Source of the DNA: Cunninghamella blakesleeana
Taxonomy: Eukaryota > Mucoromycota > Mucoromycetes > Mucorales > Cunninghamellaceae
Length of the DNA stretch: 64,000 nt
Assembly: GCA_017871115.1 (NCBI GenBank)
Contig: JAFCIZ010000010.1
Coordinates: forward strand, 523,001-587,000
Direction: 5' to 3'
This document shows, in pieces, positions 12,465 to 25,336 of the stretch (within the stretch, counting starts at the first letter, position 1; each line of letters begins with the position of its first letter). The notes under the pieces are model-generated. The model did not search any database and was not told the DNA's origin. It saw only the letters and a program-made list of their open reading frames with translations. The position numbers and the translations under genes were made by a program.

Positions 12465-14462
12465 ATGGAAGCAAGTCAACAACAATCTGTTGATGAAATA
12501 CTAGGATTATTATTATCACTTAATCAAGATGATCCCGTAGCTACTTTAGAAAGTTTAAACGATAGCATTATACCAAGCCTTAACAATCTAAAAACAGAGG
12601 ATTTATTGGCTACCGATACAGATCCTCTTACTATTTTAAGTCCATCTCTACATGCTGCTGGTTATTTTTATTTTATGTAAAAAGAAGAATATAATATAAT
12701 ATATATATATACATATATACGCGTCATTGATTGCAATACTAATAATAATACTAAATGTTAATATTAATAAGAGCTATAATAATAATACCTGGATTTGTAT
12801 ATATATTTATAGTTGTGCCAAGTGTCAAGTTGCAAATGAGCAAAATAGTTTAACTTTATATTCAACTTTATGTCAGTTTATTAGTAGTATCGACATTCAG
12901 CAACTTAAACTTGTAATACCTCAAAGTAAGATAAACACATGCATATACATATACAGGCTTTTATTTTTTAAATACTAATACATAGATAATATTTTATAAT
13001 TATTGTTTACTAGTGAATAGATTAATATCTGCATTAGAAAATTTATCAAAAGTGTTAAATAAGGTATAATATATAATACAAGTTTTTTATACCATTTTCA
13101 TATAATGTCTTTTAATATATGTGTTTATTAATCAATATAATCTATTATTATCATCAGGACACCTTATCGCTTCAACCTATCTATTTACTACTTCAACAAT
13201 TTTCATTTGATGAAATCACTTTATTACATCCCTATTTCATTCGAAAATGTTTATTAAACAAAATGTATAAGCTTCCTCTCAAAATATTGGATATAGAAAT
13301 CACCAAAGTCAACCCTCAATGGATCTCTATTCAAGATTATTTGGAATATTTTTATTATGGATCAATGATTTACATTGGTAATAAACAATATGAAAAAGCG
13401 TTTGACGCTTTATCCATCGTCTTAACAGCACCTATTCAAAAAGCCGTTAGTGCTATTCAGTTAGAAGCTTATAAAAAATATATTCTTATATCTTTTATTC
13501 ATTATGGAGAGGTAATATATAAATAGGAATATTTTTATGATAGTATAATTAACGAAAAAGAAGAGAAAGAGAAAATTTAATAGAATGGACGAAGTATTTA
13601 CTTATTCATCTTATTTTATTTTGATATAGATGATGCCATTACCAAAATACGTCTCAAATTTAATAGATAAAACATGTAAAAAGAAATATCCAGCACATTT
13701 TGCCTTAATTAACGTTTTTGATGGTAGCATTGATGAATTAGAGGCAACAATACAAAAATATAAATCTGTCTTTGAAAAGGTAAAGGCAAAAAAAAAAAAA
13801 AAGATATACACAAAAAATAAAAAGAATATTTATTTATTTATTAATTCATTCTTATATTTTTTATTTTTATATTACTTTGTATATTTATTAATAATAGGAA
13901 AATTCAATGGGATTAGTAAAACAATTACTTCAAGCAGCTTATCGAAGAAAAATTAAAGATTATACCAAAGTTTATATTAAAGCCAAAATCAGCGATATAG
14001 CTCAACAATTTAAAAATATTTTGAACGAACGTCAAGTTATCGATATTATGATGGAAATGATTCAGAAAAAGGAATTGAATGCTACCTTATCTTGTATCAA
14101 TGGAATGCATATGATTGAATTTCATCATCAATGGGCTAAAAAGGATGCTTCTTTGGATTATCAACAAGTGAATTTACAAGAGCAGATCAAATGGATTTCT
14201 CTTATTAATGATAGATTAGCTGAAATGGATAAGTTGGAAGGGCTTAATAAAGATTTCCAAAGCAAGGTAAATACATAATAATTAAAAATAATTAATTAAT
14301 GGAATGTATACATGTATATTGTTTTCTAATATGACAATTTTTATTATTATTTATTAATGAATTATTATTATTATTATTATATAGTACATGGTACTTTGTG
14401 CAAATGGTGGTAATAATAATCAAAACTATGATGAAGATATGGATGTGCCAATTGATGATTAA
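12465..14462 (+). CDS. COP9 signalosome subunit 3
   Basis: Multi-exon gene starting MEASQQQSVDEILGLLLSL. Exons join to give FQSIDIQQL-type N-terminal helices, DTLSLQPIYLLLQQFSFDEI, a helical-repeat middle (YLEYFYYGSMIYIGNKQYEKAF), then MMPLPKYVSNLIDK, GSIDELEATIQKYKSVFEK, ENSMGLVKQLLQAAYRR and KIKDYTKVYIKAKISDIAQ. That last part is the PCI domain region and parallels human CSN3 (LGNLQRVEKAIQKH, WGLVKQCVSSLYRK). The tail QYQQVNLQEQIKWI-like helix and the acidic end (DEDMDVPIDD) follow. The COP9 signalosome removes NEDD8 from cullins; CSN3 is a scaffold subunit. The last exon (about 14385-14462) is short and lies after an ATT-rich intron. Confidence 0.88.
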
Positions 14463-14556
14463 TTTTTTTTTATAAGATATATATATATATAAATGTATGT
14501 AATGTATGTAATTTTCATGGAATGGATTTGTTGATATAAATTATTAAATAAAGTAG

Positions 14557-16142
14557 CTATTTTTTCTTTTGCAAACTTAATTCATCTACGGTCAGTTTTC
14601 CTGTTTTCACACCTATTACAATAAATAAAAAGCATAAAGATAAATAAGTATATGGTCACAGAGAAAGAAAGAAAAAAATTTTAAAAGAAAAACTATTATT
14701 AACATAGTAAAAAATAAAATAAAAAATAAACTTACTTTCACTTAGAGGTGTTGGCTTTTTCACTTTCTTAGATGGTTTTTGTTTTTCTTTCTTTTTCTTT
14801 TTATCCATTTGAATAACACTAACAGGAACGGGAGATTTATGTACAAGATAAGAAGAAATTGACCCCATGAATAATCTATTTATAATAATGATAATAATAT
14901 ATTAATATATGTTTATATATAAATGCATGAATAAAGTATATATCCTTTTTTCGTTTTTTTTCTTTTTTATTATTAAAAAAAACAGTAATAAGTAGTAATG
15001 ATAATATCTTTTTTACCCTTTTACAGAATTTCTTCCTCGACTTCCGCAAACAACTAAATTAAAAGATCTTTCTTTAATCATTTGATATAAAACGGTTTTG
15101 ATTCTACCAGCGATGGTATGTGTCACTAATTTAATATTATACAATAACATTTGATTTAACGTGTCTTTTGCAGCTTGTGTGATTTTATTCGATCCCATTT
15201 GTAACTAATAAATAAAATAAAAAAAGAATAAATGATTAAGTATAAAAAAATGCTTTTCATATATATCCATCTATATATTTAATTGTTTATATATCCTTTT
15301 CTTTTCTTTTCCTTTCCTTTTATTATTATTTTAATAATGTTGATATTTACCTCAGACTTTAAAGAAAGACCCGTTTTTTTAACCACTTCTGGATTATCTT
15401 CACGATTGACAGCTGCAACAATATGTAATTCATCACCATCGCGCATCATGGTCCCCATAACCCACTCCATAGCATAATAACTTTCCTTACTAAAATCGCA
15501 AGCCACCATATATGAGCGAGTTTTCTTTTTGGTACATAAAGGTCTTCCAACTGTAGTTTTAATATTAATTTCAAAATTTGTTCGCTTATGATCGTGATCC
15601 TCTTCTTCATCGCCATCGTCATTATATTCTTCTTGTATATACTGGTTCCCTTGTGGCCCAGCGCCATAAATATGTGTCACCACGTACCGATCACAACGAT
15701 GTTCTATAATTGGATTTTCTGCAAAGACCAATAAATGGTATTTTTGCTTTTTTTTAATAGAAGCCATTTTTCTTTTTAAAGTGGCAATGGCATCTTCTTC
15801 TTCATTACCATTATCAGTAATACTACTTGATATGGATTTTCTATGTAAAGGAGGAATATGTCTATTAGCTTCGGTGGTTAATAAAAGTTGTGGATCGTCA
15901 TCGTCGGTATCGTCGCTAGTTGTTTCTTCAAGTGTTAAAGAATCTTTAGATAGATTGGTTAGACCAGGTGTAAAAAATTTATTAGGTTCATGTTTTTCTT
16001 CTAATGTAGCTGGTGATATTAAAGCTGGTTCGATTTCATTCAGGTGTTGAATAAAATCTATCAAGTGATCATGATGGACAGGCTCTTCTGTGGTCAAAGG
16101 ATGAGGATTTTCTTGTTCTTTACTAATGATTTTACTTAACAT
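14557..16142 (-). CDS. Universal stress protein (UspA) domain protein with long acidic N-terminus
   Basis: Begins MLSKIISKEQENPHPL at 16142. About 200 residues are low-complexity and acidic (TSDDTDDDDPQ, DDGDEEEDHDH), followed by a UspA fold: TRSYMVACDFSKESYYAMEW (beta1/alpha1), GDELHIVAAVNRED, MGSNKITQAAKDTLNQ, IKERSFNLVVCGSRGRNSV, KGLFMGSISSYLVHKSPV and PVSVI. The ATP-binding signature G-x2-G-x9-G-S is intact across the exon junction (GSRGRNSVKG/LFMGS). The end is a Lys-rich linker, and a final short exon (GVKTGKLTVDELSLQKKK) stops at 14557-14559. USP-domain proteins bind ATP and respond to stress in many lineages; the role of this fungal version is unknown. It converges with CSN3. Confidence 0.8.
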
Positions 16143-16148
16143 TATGAT

Positions 16149-16182
<34 letters not shown>

Positions 16183-16889
16183 AAAGGTAAAAATAAAAGA
16201 GAAGAGAGAGAGAGAGAAAAAAAAAAGAGAGAGAGAGAAAGGTAAAGAAAATGAAAAATGAAAAAAAAAAAAAAGGTAAGCTAAAAAAGATTTTCAAGAG
16301 ATAAAAAGCAGAAAAAAATTTCCTTTTTCCGATAAATAACCCTACTTTGTAAAGCACTGGGATTCAATATTCTATAAAAATTATTGGTGTTTTCTTGTTA
16401 TTTTTAATGATGTTTATCTTTCAATTGATCTTATCTATTATATGAGGTCTTTTTTTTTTCTTTCTCCTCTTTCTTTATCACACATATTTATTACTTATTA
16501 AAAAAAAGTACTTGAATATATAATAATAATAATAATAATATAAAAATAATAATAACAGTAATAAATCTTTTTTTTTTTTTGTGATCCTTGTCTTTTTATG
16601 CAATTTTTTTTAAATCTCCACTAACGCACTAAAAAAAAAAATTTTTTTTCTTTTAAGAAAAAAAATAAAAAACCTGCGTTTAGACCAAGAATCATGTACC
16701 TAAAAATAAAATATATAAATATATATTTTAGTCAGATGAAAACTTTATTTCTAACAAAGATCATCCCATATCGAGATAATATCAATATATATATATATAT
16801 ATCAATTTTATTGATATGATATAATAAAAATACAAGATAGTAATAAGGGTATCTTTCTTTTTTTTTGGTTGGGGTTATTTATGCAAGAA
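16143..16889. other. Intergenic between USP gene and kelch gene 1
   Basis: Holds the USP promoter region: an (ATT)n repeat directly before the start codon (about 16150-16180), an AG-rich tract at about 16199-16240 and several A- and T-runs. The 3' end of kelch gene 1 lies at the right side. No gene is seen. Confidence 0.5.
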
Positions 16890-19334
16890 TTAATCTTCAG
16901 ATGGTTTAATATATTCATTATCTTGCTTATATCCATTGGCAATATTTTCAAGCGGTTTACAATATGCGTCAGCGGGATGATCATCATTGATTTTATTATA
17001 ATCTTCTTCTTGTTCTTGTTTTTCTTGATCAATAGTATTTTCAAGTGGTTTACAAAAAACATCAGTGGGATACTCATCATTGATTTTGTTATAACCTTCT
17101 TCTACGTTTTCATGATCTATAGTCAATTTGGTAAATTTTACATCATCACCATCGTTTGAATGGGTACCTTTTATGTTTAATTCTGAATTAGTGTCATCTA
17201 ATATAAATGGGTCTTTTGGGAATTTATATTTCTTTCCTTGTTTTTTATAAAAATAAATGAACATGGCTATGGCAGTCTATGGCAAGAAGAAAAAAGAACA
17301 CAAAAATAAATAAAAAAATAAAAAAATATTATCATTATTATTTTAATATGCCAAATATATAAGTATATATATATATATGTATTACCAATATTATAATAAC
17401 AATAGGAACAATAATAGCTGCAATAGTACCACTACTTAGACCGGAAATTGAATTGTTGTCACCATTAGAAAGTGCTGGAAAAGATGTCACCCACTGAGGG
17501 TTAAATGGATTGGATATATTTAATATACTTAAACTGGGAGCTGGCCTAATTTCATCAAGAAAACCGAATGCTATTACAAGATAAGTCTCATTATAAATTT
17601 CAGCTATACAATGATGTAATAATATATGAAAACAATAATAATAAATTAATAAAAGAATATATATACAAGTTACTGTATAAAAAAGGTGGTAATCCATCCT
17701 ATTATTTATATTTCATTGTTATTACCAAAATGTCCATATCTTCCTTTTCCTGCATTAGGAATAGGCAAATTAATATTATAAATAGTATTTTCCTTATAAT
17801 CGAAAATAAGACAATCATCGGAAGGAAGAGATTCTATATAAAGGAAACAAAGTTTAATATATTAATTTACCAATACAGCCGTATAATAATTCATGTAGAA
17901 AAGCTATTTTACCATCTGGACTATTACCACCACCATAAATAAATATTTGGTTTCTATTTGGCACTATATTTTTATTTTATTTTATTTTTTTTTAAAAAAA
18001 AAGAAAAAGGCAAATAGTAAATTTAATGAATATGTAAAATCAAAATAAATAAAAAACCATAGTTGCTTATTAATTCTTCATGTGTATATATTACAATGTG
18101 TAGCGGTATGGATTGCTCTTGGAGAAGCAGAATGTCCAGTGGCAGTAAAATAAGACCACTGAGATAATTTTGTATCAAACTTCATTACATCATTAAAATT
18201 AATATTACTATAATTTCCGTTTGGATTTTTGATTATACCGCCTAACACATATATTGCATTATCAAGACCCAATGTTGCTGTATGTGCAGTTCTCATTGGC
18301 ACATTATTTTCAACAATTTGGTTTCTCCATTTTTCCTAAATTATTGGTTTAATAAATAAATGAGAAATAAAAATGAGATAAAAAAGAAGAAAAAGAAAAT
18401 GGATTAAATATTCATATACGTATACATATAATTATTAAATGAATAATATACACTATATTCATCTTTACAGCCTTATAATCATAGATATATGCAATATTCG
18501 GAATAGAAATGGTAGTATTCGGTCTATATAATTTATAAGATCAAGAATTGTATATTAGTAAGATAGCAGTAAATAGATATAAAGCGCTGATTAAAATTAA
18601 CTGAATCATTTTTTATGCTGACCACCTACATGCTGTTGCCACCCCAAATCCAAAACATATCTTCTCCCATGTTAACTATAGTGTTCCTGAATCTAATTCC
18701 CACAGTAATAATAATATTCATAACATTAATGAAAATAATAATAATAAAAAAATTTTTAAAAAAAAAAGATGATAAAATGGAATATAAAAGATATTATTAC
18801 TATTGTTCTAATTTACGTTAAATTAACATTAGGATCAACTTGTAAGGACTTCCATGTATATGTTTGAGGATTAAAATTTAAAAAAGGATCAGCTACCGCC
18901 CCACCATACATAATATAGCTATTATCTGATGTCACTAGAGCACTTCCTTGAAAAAATCGTGGCCTGATTGTTGTTTGTGTGCTATTGATGGAATCAGTGA
19001 CGTTATTCCATTGAATCTTTGTATCATCCAAATCGTTTATACCGTGTAATTGGGTCAAATCCAAACTTACATGTTGAACGTTAAGGCTTTGTGCATTACT
19101 GAGGGGATGTCCACCATAACAATATATTGAGTTGTGAATTAAAGCGCACCCTGTTTATTTATCAATATTATTATTATTAAAAGAGGAAAGTAGGTTAATA
19201 TGTATTTTGATGTATTAATTATATTTATTATTTATATTACCTGCTGTTTTCCTTGGTGTTATTTGTTGGCAAATAATGGAACTTGTATAATAAAGTAACA
19301 AAATAATAGTGTAAGATATCAAAAATTTTGCCAT
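16890..19334 (-). CDS. Kelch-repeat single-pass membrane protein 1 (tandem copy)
   Basis: Start at 19334 with a signal-peptide-like leader (MAKFLISYTIILLLYYTSSI). The ectodomain is a kelch beta-propeller spread over many exons: GCALIHNSIYCYGGHPL, DNSYIMYGGAVADPFLNFNP, HTATLGLDNAIYVLGGI, FDTKLSQWSYF, NRNQIFIYGGG and SLSILNISNPFNPQWVTS. One transmembrane helix (TIAAIIVPIVIIILV...) follows, then a basic stop-transfer (YFYKKQGKKYKF) and a cytoplasmic tail. The tail contains two copies of a D-x2-P-x-D-x-[FY]-C-K-P-L-E-N motif about 33 residues apart and ends YIKPSED. Paired Gly-Gly strands after hydrophobic runs are typical of kelch/galactose-oxidase-like propellers. The ligand is unknown. It is a close tandem paralogue of the gene at 20098-22547, with matching exon order. 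Confidence 0.8.
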
Positions 19335-19413
19335 CCTACTAGTTTTTTTTTTTTTTGAGAAATTTAAAAAAGCGAATGGAAAAGGTGCGTTTATAAAAAG
19401 TATAAAAAAAAAG

Positions 19414-19447
<34 letters not shown>

Positions 19448-20097
19448 CAAACGTAAAGAGAAAGAAACAGAAAAAAAAAGATTAATTTTTTAACTTTTAC
19501 AAGTTGACATATGATGAAAAGATAAATTTATTTGTGCTACCATAGAAAATAAAAGATTCCAGAGTATGCACAACTTCTGTGTTTTTTTATGAAAACCTTA
19601 ATTCGTACTACTTCATTTTATGGAGACTTGAGTTTTATTAATTACAAGCCAAAAAAAAATAAAAATAAAAAAATAGAATTTGGTATTATTTAAATAATCA
19701 AACCACCTTACCTGTATGTCATTATGAAATAGATAGATATGTACATTTTTTAATTTTGTACTTGTAACAAAATATATAAAGTGCACATATAACGTAATTT
19801 GGTACAAAACTTGAGAAATGCTAAAACTCCATTAAGCAATCTCTATGATTTACAAAAATAGAACCTATTCCCCTCAATTTTTATCTTCCCTTACATATAT
19901 TACACTCACATTTCTCTTATCACACTTCTTTATTATTTTCCATTTTTTTAACCTTTCAAGCTAAATAACATTTTGAAAACAATAAAATAATAAAAATAAA
20001 AAAACTATGTATATGGTAAATTTATATTAAAATTATGTAAAATGACAAAGGGAATAGTTTGAAAACTATACATTTTTATACCTGGCATTAATTTATA
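19335..20097. other. Intergenic between tandem kelch genes
   Basis: Promoter of kelch gene 1 and 3' region of kelch gene 2. A TA dinucleotide repeat lies at about 19416-19442, with poly-A/T runs elsewhere. A 64-codon hydrophobic frame at 19613-19807 shows no family resemblance and I do not call it. Confidence 0.45.
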
Positions 20098-22547
20098 TCA
20101 AGCCTGGTTTTCTGTTGGCTTTATATATTCAATATCTTGGTTGTATTCATCCGTAGTATTTTCAAGGGGTTTGCAAAAAGCGTCCGTAGGAAAATCGTCA
20201 TAGGCTTTGCTGAAATCTTTTTCTTCTCTTTCCTCGTGGTTAATGATATTTCCAAATGGTTTACAAAAATCATCATCAGGTTGATCATCATTAGCTTTAT
20301 TATTACCCTCCATGTCTTTCTCATCATGATCAATAGTTAATTTGGCATATTTTATAGAATTATTACTATTGAAGTCGATTTCTTTTGTTTGTAATCTTGG
20401 ATCCGTTTCATCTATGTCAAATGGGTATTTTGATGATTTGTACTTCTTTCCTCGTTTTTTATAAATGTATACGAATATCGCGATGGTAATCTATAGTAAA
20501 AAAATTCAAAAACAAACATTTTCATTATTAATATATTTAGTTGTATTATTATTTTGTGTGTATGTACACGCATATTTATATTACCAATACTACAATCACA
20601 ACTGGGACAACAATGGCTGCAATAACTCCACCACTTAATCCAATACTACCATCATTATTACTAGTATAATTGTTCCCATTATTAGCATTGTTAGAAGATG
20701 ATGAAAAGGATGTCACCCACTGAGGATTAAAGGGATTTGATATGTTTAACACACTTAAACTAGGAGCTGGCCATTGAGAATCAATAAGACCGAATGTCAT
20801 CATCAGATAAGTTTCATTATAGACTACAGCTATATATAAACAATTTATAAAAATAATTAGATAGGATAAATTGGCAGAGATATTATATATATATATATTT
20901 ACCAAAATGGCCAACTCTACTATTTGCTGAATTAAGGGAGGTAGAGAATTCAATATTATGAAAAATATTGTTGCTATAATCGAAAATAATACAATAATCG
21001 GTAGCTGGATGAACTATATAAATATATATTTTTTTAAAAAAATAAAAATAAAAAAGTTACATGTTAATTCACCAATTGTAATAATACCCATAACTGTAAA
21101 ACAAAATAGTTACTTTACATTGATCAACATTAAGACCGCCATAAATAAATAACTGGTTTCTATTAGGTACTATATTATTTTTAGGGAAAAAAAAAAAAGT
21201 AAATATAAAATATAAATGAATAATATGAATATAAAAAAGCAAAAATAAGATGATAATTATGAACTAGCTCTTATATATTACATTGTGTGCTAGTGTGGGA
21301 CATCCTTGGAGAAGCAGAATGACCGGTAGCATTAAAATAAGACCATTGAGATGATTTTGTATCAAACTTCATCACTTCATTGAAATCACTTTGACTTAAA
21401 TTACCTCTTGGAATTTTTGTTAAACCACCCAATACATAAATAGCATTATCATGGCCCAAAGTAGCCGTATGTGCAATTCTTGCTGGAATATTATTATTTT
21501 CAATAATTTGATTTACCCAACTTGCCTGTATTATTTTCGTAAACAAAGATAAACAAACACATGGAAAAGAAATGGATTAAATTAGGTTATATAAGTAAAT
21601 ATTAAATGAATTATATAAATAAAGAAGTTGTTAATTATTACAGTTTTATAATTATAGATATGTGCAATATTTGGAATAGGAATAGTAGAATTCGTTCTAT
21701 ATCATTTATAACATTGTAAATTATATATAAGTTCATTATCGATATATACATATATACATATATATATATAAAGGTGTGGACTAAAAAATGATAGAATCGT
21801 ACTTTATATCAATCACTTACAAACTTTCACCACCCCAAATCCAAATCATATCATCCCTCATATTGACAATAGTACCACTCATGCTAATCACCATGGAAAT
21901 AAAACAAAATAATAGTAAAAAGAAGCGTGTTAAATACAATGGATGATTAATATTTTAATAAAAATACATTACTCAAGAGTTATTTTATTATTATTAAATT
22001 TTCTTACATTGCATTAATATTAGGGTTGACTGGCAAGGACCTCCAAGTGTATGTTTGTGGATTATAATTTAAAAAAGAATTAGACAAAACTCCACCAAAC
22101 ATAATATAACTATTATCCGATACCACCAAAGCACTACTTTGATAACCACGTGGTATTATGGCTAGTTGTGTACTATTGATCACGTCTGTCACTCTACTCC
22201 ATTGAATCTTTGAATCATCCAAACTAGTAATATCATGTAATTGTGCTAAATCCAAACTAACATGTGGAATATCAAGTCCTGTTTGATTGGCTATAGCTGG
22301 GGACCCGCCATAACAAAATATTTTATTTGAAATTAAAGCACATCCTATATATTTGTTGTAATAATTGATTTATGATTATTGAAAAATAGTATTGGATTAA
22401 TATTAAATACATATTATGCCTACCAACTTGCACTATTCTTTTATTATTATCTATTTAACCTGAATGGCTTCTTGGTGATAAACAGATAATGGTATTTATA
22501 TAATAAAATAATAGAATAGTAGTGTAAAATATTAAATAGTTTGTCAT
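20098..22547 (-). CDS. Kelch-repeat single-pass membrane protein 2 (tandem copy)
   Basis: Start at 22547, leader MTNYLIFYTTILLFYY followed by NTIICLSPRSHSG. Exon layout and sequence follow kelch protein 1: SALVVSDNSYIMFGGVLSN, NPQTYTWRSLPVNP, HTATLGHDNAIYVLGG, KFDTKSSQWSYFNATGHSA and SVLNISNPFNPQWVTSF. A Gly/Asn/Ser-rich stalk, a transmembrane helix (VIAAIVVPVVIVVLV) and a cytoplasmic tail follow. The tail has two copies of the CKP[LF]xN motif (DDQPDDDFCKPFGN and YDDFPTDAFCKPLENTT) and ends EYIKPTENQA. Conserved intron positions and tail repeats indicate tandem duplication. The likely role is a cell-surface receptor or adhesin; this is inference from architecture only. Confidence 0.8.
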
Positions 22548-22792
22548 ATTTCTTATTTTTATATTTTTAAAAAAAGAGATTAAAAATAGGAAAAGAAAAA
22601 AAAAAAAGACATTGAAAAATGAAAAATTTTACATGTATATATACAGACTAACCAAAAAAGTAAAGGAAATCAAGGAAGAAGAACATTAATTCGTACTACG
22701 TACAGCTTATTATGGAAGTTTAAAAAACCAAGCCAAAAGACTTTTTACAAGTTACTTCGCCATCTTTTGGAATTTATATCTTTGAATATAAC

Positions 22793-22825
<33 letters not shown>

Positions 22826-25336
22826 CTGTGCTGATGAATAATAATAAAATAGACAATATCTAAAGGTGCTATTTTCATTATATCACATTAAACTAAAATA
22901 TAAAATAAAATACAAATAAGATTGAGTGTAGTTACTGTGCACCTAAACTATTGCCAGAATTTTAAATTTTTGGTGTAATCTTACCATTTAAAGCTCCGTT
23001 TTTATACCTATTTTTTTACAAGTTCACTAAAGATAATACTTTTTGATGAGGCCGCTTTATACCCTTACTAGCTAACTCTATCTCCAATCGACCAACCTTT
23101 TCTGGGTTTTTATAAATGGTGTATAATTCTTTACCAAGAAGTAATACTTTGGTTATTTATTAATGTGTAATATTATTTGACCAGGCTTGTGGCATGCGAA
23201 TGGTTGCGATCCAGATATACGTTGTGTAAAAGTAAAATAAAAAGAAATGGCGAGAATAGATTGTAATAAAGAGGCCGTTGTATAAAGATAAAGTTTGAGA
23301 AATGTAAAGAAGTTGCGGTTTATAAAAAAAAAAAAAGGTAAGACTAGGTGAAGGTTCAACTTAAAAGTTTTAAAGTGGATGGGTTACATATATGTTAAGG
23401 AATCTATTATAAAAAGAGATTGTAAACTTATATGTTTTTGCCATAGTTATATATATATTAAATATATAATACTGCTATAACAAAAACGTTAAATAAAAAT
23501 AGCATTAATTTTAAATATCATTGTAACTTTATCCTTAGTAAATATGCTGTATAATTTAAACATCTTTTCATTTTATGTTAAGTGTTGTAAACTTGTTAAA
23601 AAATGTTATATTACTGAATTTGTACATGTCTTAGCTTGATGAACTATTATATCATATTACTTGAATTATTTTAGATATTGAATAAGCTTTTAAATAAAAG
23701 GTACTAGAATTCTTTTTTTCTTTTTTTATAATGTTTATTAATTATTATTATTATTATTATTATTTTGATTAATTGTATTATATATGTGTCCTGTGCTAGC
23801 GTTCTTTAAAAATTTATCCCAAGTTTATGAACTTGTTTTTATTTATTGGAAAAAATCATAAATCCCTAAAATATAATAATGTCAGCAGTCATTATATAAA
23901 ATATAAACACTTATTAAATATTAGGAATGACTAAAAAATTGTAAATATATTTTTTTTATTAATAAATTTTATGAAATTAGAGTTAAATAAACTAAAGACT
24001 AAATAGTATTTAACCAGAATTGAATAGTCTTGACTGTTGTATAGTTTTAACTAAATAGCATGATACAATAAATATAATTCATATATATATATACTTTACA
24101 TTAAATTCCATCATGATATCATAGCTGTTCAAATTGGGAACAAGGAATTCTTTATTTAACCACGGTTTATACTGTATTTCATTATAAGTGATTCATTGAG
24201 AGTAATATACGAAACTTTTGTAGAATGCATATTTACGACAATTAACAATTTATTATTTATGCTATTTATTTAAGTATATACTTGATATTATTTTTATACT
24301 TTTTTTATACATATATACACAATATGGCTATCTTATAAAATAAAAAATCTTCCTTATACAGGAATCTCATTGTATTTTTTTTACTGTTTTTTGTTATATT
24401 TATTGCTTACAATTTATTCATATCTATTTAAACTCTACATAAATCACAGTCTGATTAAACTTGTGCGAAATTGATAAATTGATCCATTTCTATGATGGTT
24501 GTATCGTGATACAAAGAGTTTTAGTAATGCCATATTCTCTGTCATTACAATGTAAATTTTTATATATATTTTTTTTATTTTTTCATTCCTGTTTATTTAC
24601 CATAGCTATTATTTCATTTTTGTAATTTTTTCAATAAAGTACAATGGGAAAATAATAAAAGAACAGGCATTTTTAGTTAAAAAGTCATATCATTTCTTCT
24701 CCGCATTGAGCTGAAACTTTTGCCTAAGAACTTCACCTCTTTTATCTTTGTAAATGACTTTAATTATTGGATACAAAAAAATATGATGATCTAAGCATTT
24801 ATTTACATGAAACTTTTAATCTTAATATATATAGTGCCTACCACTAATAAATATAAAATCTTATGAAAAATATGTATATATACATATTCTGGATAGATTT
24901 CCTTTTATAGATATTAAAAATCCCTATAATGTGAGCGTAGTAAAATACTATTTCCAAGTGTTTATTTTTGATGATTAGCTTCTTTATATATAATTGCATA
25001 TTCTTTGCTTCAAAAAAAAAAAAAAAAATTCTTGGTATTTTTTTAACCTAACTTAATCATATTAGTAACCTTTTTTTTTATTATTTTAGTTGAAGTTATT
25101 TAAAGTTTTTTTTAAACAACAGGTATAAAAAATAAAACAAATAAACAATAAACTAGTTTATGTGGAAAAGAAAAAAAGGGGGGAGGTATCAAAAAAAAAA
25201 AAACAATGAATTTTAATTTTTTTAATCTCAGGTGCCTTCAATTTAAAATATAAAATTATTTTTTGAGGACCCGTTTCTTTTTCTTCTTTCTTTCCTTCAC
25301 TCATCTTTTTTTTTATTATCATCATAAATTAATATA
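22548..25336. other. Long gene-poor interval
   Basis: About 2.8 kb with a 27-base A-run near 22798-22825, T-runs, an (ATT)n repeat near 23743-23763 and no intact gene. One degraded coding-like segment is listed separately at 23016-23192. The right end carries the MVD1 promoter. Confidence 0.5.
23016..23192 (-). pseudogene. Broken small ORF or gene relic with two in-frame TAA codons
   Basis: Reading the minus strand from an ATG at about 23192 gives MPQAWSNNITH, two consecutive TAA codons, then in the same frame an open run of about 46 codons containing KVLLLGKELYTIYKN, PEKVGRLEIELASKG and IKRPHQKVLSLVNL before a stop at 23016-23018. The second part has a normal charged/hydrophobic composition, unlike the low-complexity chance frames around it. 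It could be a decayed gene, a last exon with its acceptor near 23150, or chance. I do not recognise the family. Confidence 0.3.

Noticed and set aside
15781..16050. 89-codon plus-strand serine-rich frame
   Set aside because: Antisense of the acidic N-terminus of the USP gene.
16808..17080. Second minus-strand frame over the kelch 1 tail
   Set aside because: Out-of-frame shadow of the repeated tail; the frame with YIKPSED connects to the transmembrane exon.
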